DNA from: Burkholderiales bacterium
Lineage (GTDB): Bacteria > Pseudomonadota > Gammaproteobacteria > Burkholderiales > Burkholderiaceae
Reading direction: 5' to 3'
Length of the DNA stretch: 5,099 nt
Assembly (NCBI GenBank): GCA_947447845.1
Contig: CANFNO010000266.1
Coordinates: 1-5,099 of the forward strand
The translations under genes were made by a program, and so were the position numbers. Shown here piece by piece: positions 1 to 5,099 of the stretch (position 1 is the stretch's first letter; every line of letters begins with the position of its first letter). Below the pieces are notes generated by a model, which saw only the letters and a list, made by a program, of their open reading frames with translations, searched no databases and was not told where the DNA came from.

Positions 1-813
1 GTCACTCCGACTGGCGGCTCTGAGGTCGCGCTGACAACCCCCAGCGCGCAGCAAAGCGGCATCAAGCTCAATGTCAATATGGACGTCGCAGCTGGCACGT
101 TGGCTGACTTCGTGATTGATTTCGACGCCTGCAAATCCATTGTGAAGCGCGGCAATTCGGGGCAGTACAACTTGAAACCGGTAATGGCCGTCATACCTGT
201 GGTCTCCAATGCAGGGATGCGGGTCGTTGGTTACGTGGATCCTTCGATCGCGGTGGCTACAACCAATGTGTCGGTCCAAATGAATGGCGTGCCCGTGAAA
301 GCAACTATGCCCAACACCGGCCTTACCGATACAGGTAAATTTGAACTCTACCCAGTGCCAGTCGGGACCTACGATTTGGTGGTGACCGCTGCCGGTCATG
401 TGACCGCAGTCATGACCGGTGTACCCGTCGTGTCGTCGTCGATCACAAGCATCAACTCGGCAACCACAAGAATCGTCACGCCTAGTGCCACCATGCGATC
501 CGTCAACGGCACGGTCAATCCGGCAACCACCACCGTACGTGCGCTTCAAATGCTCACGGGTGGACCCACAGTTGAAGTGGCCTGGGGTTTGGTGGATGAC
601 TTGGTGTCACCGGCCACCTTCAGCTTTTCACTGCCAATTGAAGCGCCAATCAAGGCAGCGTATGTCGCAAATCCTGTAGCAATGAATTTTGTGATCGACA
701 CACCCGCAATTGCTGGCCATTACACGCTTGAAGCGAGCTCTGGTGGTGTGGTCAAGTCGCAAGCGATCGATGCAAACGCAAGTGTTCCAGCGGTGGCATT
801 CACGTTCCCTTGA
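1..813 (+). CDS. DUF4382-type protein, C-terminal part (5' end outside window)
   Basis: The reading frame is open from base 1 to the TGA at 811-813, so 270 C-terminal residues are visible. An ATG at 79 lies inside the conserved domain and is unlikely to be the true start, because the frame upstream already reads as domain sequence (a GGSEVALTTPSAQQSG stretch). Visible residues about 5-60 resemble the end of a DUF4382 domain, with the hallmark LADFVIDFDACKSIVKRG followed by a YNLKPV strand. Residues about 70-135 look like a carboxypeptidase-regulatory-like or PEGA-type beta sandwich (GKFELYPVPVGTYDLVVTAAGH). The rest is rich in Val, Thr, Ala and Ser with few charges, as in secreted or surface proteins. 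DUF4382 proteins are often exported lipoproteins, but the N-terminus that would show a signal or lipobox is missing. The function is unknown. The gene converges on the cys operon and is probably unrelated to it. Confidence 0.8.
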   Translation, partial: VTPTGGSEVALTTPSAQQSGIKLNVNMDVAAGTLADFVIDFDACKSIVKRGNSGQYNLKPVMAVIPVVSNAGMRVVGYVDPSIAVATTNVSVQMNGVPVKATMPNTGLTDTGKFELYPVPVGTYDLVVTAAGHVTAVMTGVPVVSSSITSINSATTRIVTPSATMRSVNGTVNPATTTVRALQMLTGGPTVEVAWGLVDDLVSPATFSFSLPIEAPIKAAYVANPVAMNFVIDTPAIAGHYTLEASSGGVVKSQAIDANASVPAVAFTFP

Positions 814-844
814 ACGGTAGGTTCATGCGCGAGGTCGTCCGTTC
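812..844 (+). repeat. Weak inverted repeat after the DUF4382 gene
   Basis: GAACGG at 812-817 is complementary to CCGTTC at 839-844, with a 21-base loop. It overlaps the TGA stop of the plus-strand gene. No T-run follows (CTAAACC), so it is a poor intrinsic terminator and may be chance. No better terminator is seen for this gene before cysA. Confidence 0.15.
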
Positions 845-880
845 CTAAACCAAGCGGACTTCCCGCGCTCCCGGCTCTTC

Positions 881-907
881 AAAATACCGGTTGTCCAAGC
901 GACCGGT
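881..907 (-). terminator. Candidate intrinsic terminator of the cys operon
   Basis: Two copies of the self-complementary hexamer ACCGGT (886-891 and 902-907) are separated by 10 bases and can form a GC-rich 6-bp stem. On the minus strand the hairpin begins 8 bases after the cysA TGA and is followed by ATTTTG, a short U-rich tract, as expected for a weak Rho-independent terminator. Read on the plus strand the stem can extend by one G-C and two G-U pairs but is followed by GAATTGCC, without a U tract. It therefore fits better as the end of the minus-strand operon. The short stem and interrupted T-run keep confidence moderate. Confidence 0.4.
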
Positions 908-915
908 GAATTGCC

Positions 916-2031
916 TCAGGCCACAAACACCCGCGCCTTGCGCGGTGTCAGCACCAACACTTCGCCTTCTTTGAAACCTTCCACGGCGTATTGCTGCGCG
1001 CCGATCTGGGCTTCAATAATGTCACCGCTACCCGCTGCAGATGCATCCAGCGGTAGCAACTCCAGCCGCGCAATCGGACCGACCACAATCGCACGCACCA
1101 GCTTGGCGGGAATGCCACTTTGGGTTTTGTAGCCGTTGATATCGCGGTCCTCGCCGGCCTTGTAACGGCGCACATCCAGGTCGTGCGGTCGCACATAGGC
1201 AAAGGCTTTACTGTCTTGCGTTTCGCTGTGCTCGGGGCTTTGCAGCCGCACGCCGTGCTGGTCTTCGCCAATCAGCATTTCACCCTCGTGGGCACGGCCA
1301 TGGAACAGATTCACATCGCCCAGGAAGCCGTAGACAAAGGGGCTGGCGGGATGGTCCCAAACCTCTTGCGGTGAGCCGATTTGTTCGACCTTGCCGCTGT
1401 TCATCAGCACCACGCGGTCGGCCACTTCCAGCGCCTCCTCCTGATCGTGCGTGACGAAGATACTGGTCACGTGCAGGTCGTCGTGCAGGCGGCGCAGCCA
1501 GCGGCGCAACTCTTTGCGCACCTTGGCGTCGAGCGCACCAAAGGGCTCGTCGAGCAGCAGCACTTTCGGTTCGACGGCCAGAGCGCGTGCCAAAGCAATG
1601 CGCTGGCGCTGTCCGCCGGAGAGCTGTGCCGGGTAGCGGTCAGACAGCCAGTCGAGTTGCACCAGGCCCAACAGGTCGTGCACCTTTTGCTTGATCACCG
1701 CTTCCGACGGACGCGTCGCGCGCGGCTTCATGCGCAGACCGAAGGCCACGTTGTCAAAAACGCTCATGTGACGGAACAGCGCGTAATGCTGGAACACAAA
1801 GCCCACATTGCGCTCGCGCACATGCACGTCGGTGGTGTCTTCGCCGCTGAACAGGATGTTGCCCTGATCAGCCGTTTCCAGCCCGGCGATGATGCGCAGC
1901 AACGTGGTCTTGCCGCAGCCCGAGGGGCCGAGCAGGGCGACCAGTTCACCGGACTCAATGTCCAGGCTGACGTCGCGCAGGGCGTGGAAGGTGCCGAAGT
2001 CTTTGCTGACGTTGCGGATGGCGATGCTCAT
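916..2031 (-). CDS. cysA: Sulfate/thiosulfate import ATP-binding protein CysA
   Basis: This is the cytoplasmic ATPase of the sulfate/thiosulfate importer; a dimer powers transport through CysT/CysW. The protein has 371 residues, close to the 365 of E. coli CysA. It shows a full ABC set: Walker [10 protein letters not shown] (35-43), Q-loop Gln81, signature LSGGQ (137-141), Walker B VLLLDEP (157-163, catalytic Glu162), D-loop ALD (166-168) and switch His195 in VTHDQEEA. Residues about 240-371 form a C-terminal TOBE-like regulatory domain ([10 protein letters not shown] at 278-287). I chose the ATG at 2031 because family homology begins at [12 protein letters not shown] and GAGAA lies 7 bases upstream. 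The frame stays open back to 2145, but the extra 38 residues overlap cysW and look non-homologous. The gene starts 29 bases after cysW and is the last of the operon; no cysB follows. All catalytic motifs are intact. Confidence 0.96.
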   Translation of the reverse strand: MSIAIRNVSKDFGTFHALRDVSLDIESGELVALLGPSGCGKTTLLRIIAGLETADQGNILFSGEDTTDVHVRERNVGFVFQHYALFRHMSVFDNVAFGLRMKPRATRPSEAVIKQKVHDLLGLVQLDWLSDRYPAQLSGGQRQRIALARALAVEPKVLLLDEPFGALDAKVRKELRRWLRRLHDDLHVTSIFVTHDQEEALEVADRVVLMNSGKVEQIGSPQEVWDHPASPFVYGFLGDVNLFHGRAHEGEMLIGEDQHGVRLQSPEHSETQDSKAFAYVRPHDLDVRRYKAGEDRDINGYKTQSGIPAKLVRAIVVGPIARLELLPLDASAAGSGDIIEAQIGAQQYAVEGFKEGEVLVLTPRKARVFVA

Positions 2032-2060
2032 GGTGTCGTTCTCGAAATTCTTGGATAGGT

Positions 2061-3041
2061 TCAGGCCGGGGCGACAGATGTCTGCGACAGCGGGCGTTCT
2101 GGCGGCAACGCTGCAGCGGCTTTCATTTCGCGCTCGAAGCGCCATTCAACGATCTGCTTGATGACCAGCGTGACCACGGCCAGCAGCGCCAGCAACGAGG
2201 CCACGGCAAAGGCGGCCACGCTCTGGTATTCGTTGTACAAAATTTCCACATGCAACGGAATCGTGTTGGTCTGGCCGCGAATGTGACCGGACACCACCGA
2301 CACCGCGCCAAACTCGCCCATGGCGCGCGCATTGCACAGAATCACGCCATAGACCAGGCCCCACTTGATGTTGGGGAGCGTGACATGCCAGAAGGTCTGC
2401 CAGCCGGTGGCGCCCAGCACAATCGCAGCCTGCTCTTCTTCGGTTCCCTGGGCCTGCATCAGCGGAATCAGCTCGCGGGCGATGAAGGGGAAGGTCACAA
2501 AGATGGTGGCCAGCACAATGCCGGGAATGGCGAACACGATTTTTATGTCATGCGCCTGCAGCCAAGGGCCAAACCAGCCCTGGGCACCAAACATCAGCAC
2601 ATAAACCAGCCCCGCCACCACCGGCGACACCGAGAACGGCAGGTCCACCAGCGTGGTCAAGAAGGCTTTGCCACGGAACTCGTATTTGGCAATGCACCAG
2701 GCTGCAGCAATGCCGAACACCAGATTCAGCGGCACCGCAATCGCGGCCGTAATCAGCGTCAGGCGAATCGCGCTCCAGGCATCCGGCTCCTTCAGCGCTT
2801 CAAACGCAGCACCGCCACCCTTGCGCAAAGCCTCGGTAAACACGGCTGCCAGGGGCAACACCAGAAACAGAAAGATGAAAGTGAGTGCAACACCTAGCAA
2901 GGTCCATTTAACCCATGCCGGTTCTGTAGTCGGAGAAGGTCGCGCGGAACGCCGCGGAACCGGCTTCACCTGGCCGCTGGCGGTGTCCCCTGTAGGGGAA
3001 GACGGGCTCACGGAGTGAGACTGGCTCAGGGGGGTACTCAT
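2061..3041 (-). CDS. cysW: Sulfate/thiosulfate ABC transporter permease CysW
   Basis: This is an inner-membrane subunit that pairs with CysT to form the oxyanion channel. The protein has 326 residues, against about 291 in E. coli CysW. Hydrophobic segments lie near 46-68, 92-118, 137-152, 168-186, 227-247 and 275-295, consistent with six membrane spans. The EAA loop that docks on CysA is clear at 201-224 ([14 protein letters not shown], then HVTLPN). [10 protein letters not shown] (131-140) is typical of the family. The excess length lies mainly in a Ser/Pro/Thr-rich N-terminal tail (1-42), predicted cytoplasmic, and an Ala/Pro-rich C-terminal tail after about 306. The start at 3041 is supported by the ATGA overlap with the cysT stop, which indicates translational coupling; no strong Shine-Dalgarno sequence is visible. 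The [19 protein letters not shown] stretch separates it from CysT, which has [16 protein letters not shown] at the same place. Confidence 0.95.
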   Translation of the reverse strand: MSTPLSQSHSVSPSSPTGDTASGQVKPVPRRSARPSPTTEPAWVKWTLLGVALTFIFLFLVLPLAAVFTEALRKGGGAAFEALKEPDAWSAIRLTLITAAIAVPLNLVFGIAAAWCIAKYEFRGKAFLTTLVDLPFSVSPVVAGLVYVLMFGAQGWFGPWLQAHDIKIVFAIPGIVLATIFVTFPFIARELIPLMQAQGTEEEQAAIVLGATGWQTFWHVTLPNIKWGLVYGVILCNARAMGEFGAVSVVSGHIRGQTNTIPLHVEILYNEYQSVAAFAVASLLALLAVVTLVIKQIVEWRFEREMKAAAALPPERPLSQTSVAPA

Positions 3042-3919
3042 GTCGAGGCGCCGTTGCGGCGACGTTGCCAGGCTTGCAAAGCGTTAATTACCAGCAGCAG
3101 AACGAATGAGATCACGAGCAGCACCACGGCCACGGCGGTGGCACCGGCGTAGTCGTATTGCTCGAGCTTGCCAATGATGATCAGCGGTGTGATCTCGGAA
3201 ATCATGGGCATGTTGCCAGCGATAAAAATCACCGAGCCGTATTCCCCGATTGCGCGGGCAAATGCCATGGCAAAACCGGTCAGCAGCGCGGGCGCAATGG
3301 TCGGGAAGATCACATGCCAAAAGGTCTGCAGGCGCGTCGCACCCAGGCAGGTGGCGGCTTCTTCCAGTTCCTTCTCAGCATCTTCCAGCACCGGCTGCAC
3401 CGTGCGCACCACAAACGGCAGGCCAATGAAGATCAGCGCAATCACCACGCCATTGCGGTTAAAGGCCAACTGCACGCCATAAGGCTCCAGCAGCGAGCCG
3501 ATCCAGCCATTGCTGGCCAAGAGCGCCGTGAGTGAAATGCCGGCCACGGCGGTGGGCAGCGCAAAGGGCAGGTCCACCAACGCGTCGATGATTTTCTTGC
3601 CTGGAAAGGTGTAGCGCACCAGCACCCAGGCCACCAGCAGACCGAACACCGCATTCACTGTGGCAGCAATCAGCGAAGCACCAAAGGTCAGGCGGTATGA
3701 GGCCATCACGCGCGGACTGGTGACAGCCAACACAAACTGGTCCCAGGTCAGCGTGAAGGTTTTGAAGACCAGGGCCGAGAGCGGAATCAGCACGATCACG
3801 CTTAAGTAAAACAGCGTGTAACCCAGCGTCAGCTTGAAGCCGGGCAACACGCGTTTGGGCGCACGCCGCGTCCCGAGCGCCTGGTTTGACAGGGCGCCAT
3901 CCATTGCAATCGCGCCCAT
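3038..3919 (-). CDS. cysT: Sulfate/thiosulfate ABC transporter permease CysT (CysU)
   Basis: This is the second inner-membrane subunit of the importer, the partner of CysW. The protein has 293 residues, somewhat longer than typical CysT/CysU (about 277). [21 protein letters not shown] (18-38) leads into the first membrane span. Further spans lie near 76-101, 117-135, 157-177, 207-227 and 260-281. The EAA loop is [15 protein letters not shown] (186-200) followed by HVIFPTIAP, and [14 protein letters not shown] (114-127) is a family hallmark. The ATG at 3919 directly follows the TAA of the binding-protein gene with no gap, and no clear Shine-Dalgarno sequence precedes it. A second ATG at codon 6 (3904) has GGGCG upstream and could be the real start, changing only five residues. 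The stop overlaps the cysW start by four bases (ATGA). Confidence 0.95.
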   Translation of the reverse strand: MGAIAMDGALSNQALGTRRAPKRVLPGFKLTLGYTLFYLSVIVLIPLSALVFKTFTLTWDQFVLAVTSPRVMASYRLTFGASLIAATVNAVFGLLVAWVLVRYTFPGKKIIDALVDLPFALPTAVAGISLTALLASNGWIGSLLEPYGVQLAFNRNGVVIALIFIGLPFVVRTVQPVLEDAEKELEEAATCLGATRLQTFWHVIFPTIAPALLTGFAMAFARAIGEYGSVIFIAGNMPMISEITPLIIIGKLEQYDYAGATAVAVVLLVISFVLLLVINALQAWQRRRNGAST

Positions 3920-4918
3920 TTACTTGACCGTGTACAGCTTGTCGAACTGGCCACCGTCGTTGAAGTGCACCTTCTGTGCCTCGGCCAGCGAGCCGAACAA
4001 CTCTTCCACCGTGAACAACTGAATCGGTTTGAAGGTGGATGCGTACTTTTTCAGGATGACGGGGTTGATGGGGCGCAGCGCGTGCTTGGCGGCAATTTCC
4101 TGCGCCTCGTCGGTATAGAGGTAGCTCAGGTAGGCTTTGGCCACATCGGCCGTGCCCTTCTTGGCGACGGTGCGCTCGACGACGGCCACCGGGTTTTCAG
4201 CCACGATGCTGACCGACGGGTGAATCGCATCCACCTTGCCGGTGCCGAACTCACGGTCCACCGAGACTACTTCGGATTCAAAAGTGATCAGCACATCACC
4301 GATATTGCGTTGCAAAAAGATGGTGGTTGCATCGCGCCCACCCTTGGCCAGCACAGGCACGTTTTTGTAGAGCTTGCCGACAAATTCGGCAGCCTGCGCG
4401 TCGGTGCCGCCTTTCTTGCGTGCATAGCCCCAGGCCGCCAGGTAAGCCATACGTCCATTGCCGCCGGTCTTGGGGTTGACCAGCACCACCTGAATGCCGG
4501 GTTTGATCAGATCGTCCCAGTCCTTGATGCCCTTGGGATTGCCTTCGCGCGTCAGGAACAGCATGGTGCTGGAGGTGGGCGAGGCGTTGTGCGCAAAGCG
4601 CGTCTTCCAATCTTTGGCGACCACTCCGGTACCGGCCAGAAAGTCGACATCTGTGGTGGTGTTCATGGTGACTACGTCGGCATCCAGGCCATCGTTCACC
4701 GCGCGCGCCTGGGCGCTGGAGCCACCGTGCGATTGGTCAATCTTGACGTCCTTGCCGGTGCTCTTTTTGTAGCTGGCAATAAAGGAGGCGTTGACGTCTT
4801 TGTAAAACTCGCGCGACACGTCGTAAGACGCATTCAAAAGCGTTTGCGCAGATGCCAGGTTGCTGGCGCCAAGAGCCAGGGCCGCGAGTACCAGCGATAG
4901 TTTTTGTTTGAGTTTCAT
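3920..4918 (-). CDS. cysP: Periplasmic sulfate/thiosulfate-binding protein, CysP-like
   Basis: This is the periplasmic receptor that delivers sulfate or thiosulfate to CysTWA. The protein has 332 residues, normal for the Sbp/CysP family. A Sec signal peptide is clear: Lys-rich start, hydrophobic core to about residue 17, and ASA before Gln25 as the likely cleavage site. Family motifs in order are LLNASYDVSREFY (27-39), QSHGGSSAQA (62-71), DGLDADVVT (76-84), GNPKGIKDWDDLIKPG (126-141), NPKTGGNGR (148-156), YLAAWGYA (159-166), GGRDATT (193-199) and GDVLITFESEV (207-217). SYDVSRE, TTTDV and FESE match E. coli CysP better than Sbp (SYDPTRE, WENE), so I favour CysP; other annotation may call it sbp. 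It is first in the operon and its TAA abuts the cysT ATG. The protein contains no cysteine and only three methionines after the start, in keeping with a gene expressed during sulfur limitation. No strong Shine-Dalgarno sequence precedes the ATG. Confidence 0.93.
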   Translation of the reverse strand: MKLKQKLSLVLAALALGASNLASAQTLLNASYDVSREFYKDVNASFIASYKKSTGKDVKIDQSHGGSSAQARAVNDGLDADVVTMNTTTDVDFLAGTGVVAKDWKTRFAHNASPTSSTMLFLTREGNPKGIKDWDDLIKPGIQVVLVNPKTGGNGRMAYLAAWGYARKKGGTDAQAAEFVGKLYKNVPVLAKGGRDATTIFLQRNIGDVLITFESEVVSVDREFGTGKVDAIHPSVSIVAENPVAVVERTVAKKGTADVAKAYLSYLYTDEAQEIAAKHALRPINPVILKKYASTFKPIQLFTVEELFGSLAEAQKVHFNDGGQFDKLYTVK

Positions 4919-5019
4919 GAATAGTCTGAGGAATTAATGGGCAACCGACACGCAATACGCCGGCACAGAGGCGCGATTGTGCAGACTCACGCACTGAAAC
5001 CCAACGAATCCTTTGTTGT

Positions 5020-5063
5020 TTGCATATGCGCCAAACCTCTAAAGAGAGGTTGCTTATATGCAA
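5020..5063. repeat. Nested inverted repeat, candidate operator
   Basis: The outer arms are TTGCATAT (5020-5027) and ATATGCAA (5056-5063). The inner arms are AACCTCT (5034-5040) and AGAGGTT (5045-5051) around a four-base centre, AAAG. The segments between outer and inner arms are 6 and 4 bases long and do not match. The right outer arm also forms its own small dyad, TTGC-N6-GCAA (5050-5063), and GCATATGC (5022-5029) is a perfect 8-base palindrome. Such nested symmetry ahead of a sulfate operon fits a binding site for a dimeric or tetrameric regulator such as CysB. A hairpin in RNA or DNA is also possible. Confidence 0.5.
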
Positions 5064-5082
5064 TTTCTTTGGCTCAATCCAA
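5053..5082 (-). promoter_or_regulatory. Candidate sigma-70 promoter
   Basis: On the minus strand TATAAG (5058-5053) matches five of six bases of the -10 consensus. The best -35 at a workable distance is TTGGAT (5082-5077), three of six matches, with an 18-base spacer. A weak -35 is normal for an activator-dependent promoter. The -10 lies inside the nested inverted repeat, so a protein bound there would directly affect initiation. Transcription would start near 5046, giving a leader of roughly 130 bases. Confidence 0.3.
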
Positions 5083-5099
5083 TCCCCGCTAGCCGAACA

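Larger units (their letters stand above)
4919..5099 (-). promoter_or_regulatory. Upstream control region of the cys operon
   Basis: This 181-base stretch contains no convincing gene and must carry the operon promoter unless transcription starts beyond the window. It is more AT-rich than the coding DNA at 5010-5080. The part next to the gene (4919-5010) shows no clear element apart from a poor alternative promoter pairing (TTGGGT, 17 bases, CACAAT on the minus strand). Sulfate-uptake operons in proteobacteria are usually activated by the LysR-type regulator CysB, which would be expected to bind in this region; that role is inferred. Confidence 0.6.

Noticed and set aside
1381..2058. A 225-codon open frame on the plus strand opposite cysA
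   Set aside because: It mirrors the ABC ATPase gene, has a His/Gln/Val-rich translation without a family motif, and has no promoter or ribosome site.
2032..2145. N-terminal extension of CysA by 38 residues from an ATG at 2145
   Set aside because: The added residues are the shifted-frame reading of the cysW end plus the 29-base gap. CysA homology begins at the ATG at 2031, which has a ribosome site.
2250..2897. A 215-codon open frame on the plus strand opposite cysW
   Set aside because: It is an antisense shadow, very rich in His, Gln, Arg and Asn, over a well-conserved permease gene.
2380..3350. Similar stretches in cysW (about 2380-2425) and cysT (about 3310-3355) that look like a dispersed repeat
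   Set aside because: They encode the conserved EAA loop (QTFWHV and nearby residues) in two paralogous permeases, so the similarity reflects protein homology.
3965..4900. A 311-codon open frame on the plus strand opposite the binding-protein gene
   Set aside because: It is antisense to a clearly conserved gene, its translation is His/Gln/Arg/Gly-rich without any recognisable motif, and it is explained by codon bias in GC-rich DNA.
4987..5025. A 12-residue upstream ORF on the minus strand (MQTTKDSLGFSA) with AGAGG about 10 bases ahead, a possible leader peptide
   Set aside because: It has no cysteine codons and no further methionine, which a sulfur-sensing attenuator would be expected to use. 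So short an ORF is common by chance, and there is no terminator hairpin with a U tract after it.
4737..5063. A 108-codon minus-strand frame entering the binding-protein gene from upstream, with a TTG start
   Set aside because: Much of it overlaps the signal peptide and N-terminal region of the conserved gene in another frame, and its translation resembles no known protein.

Overview
The window holds one complete operon for a sulfate/thiosulfate ABC importer, on the minus strand. Its 3' end faces the 3' end of an unrelated, incomplete plus-strand gene. The GC-rich coding sequence, the gene order (binding protein, cysT, cysW, cysA) and the DUF4382-type neighbour suggest a betaproteobacterium of the order Burkholderiales, perhaps Comamonadaceae. 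That placement is inferred from general gene character; no marker gene is present.

Layout from left to right. Positions 1-813 (+) are the C-terminal 270 residues of a protein with a DUF4382-like segment followed by beta-rich, carboxypeptidase-regulatory-like repeats; its start lies outside the window. Positions 814-915 are the short gap between the converging genes, with a dyad-symmetric ACCGGT hairpin just after the cysA stop that may end the operon transcript. Then, all on the minus strand, come cysA (ATPase, 916-2031), cysW (permease, 2061-3041), cysT/cysU (permease, 3038-3919) and a periplasmic binding protein (3920-4918). Positions 4919-5099 are the upstream control region, with a 44-base nested inverted repeat and a plausible -10 box inside it.

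How the genes work together. The exported binding protein captures the oxyanion in the periplasm. It delivers the ligand to a CysT/CysW membrane heterodimer, which a CysA dimer drives by ATP hydrolysis through the EAA loops of the two permeases. The genes are tightly packed: the binding-protein stop abuts the cysT ATG, cysT and cysW overlap by ATGA, and 29 bases separate cysW from cysA. This supports one transcript with coupled translation. No cysB regulator gene follows cysA.

The most notable point is that the binding protein looks more like CysP (thiosulfate/sulfate) than Sbp (sulfate) at its ligand-contact positions, and it departs from both at the usual NPKTSG motif. Overall this is a conventional nutrient-uptake locus. 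I see no mobile element, CRISPR array, RNA gene or clearly new system.
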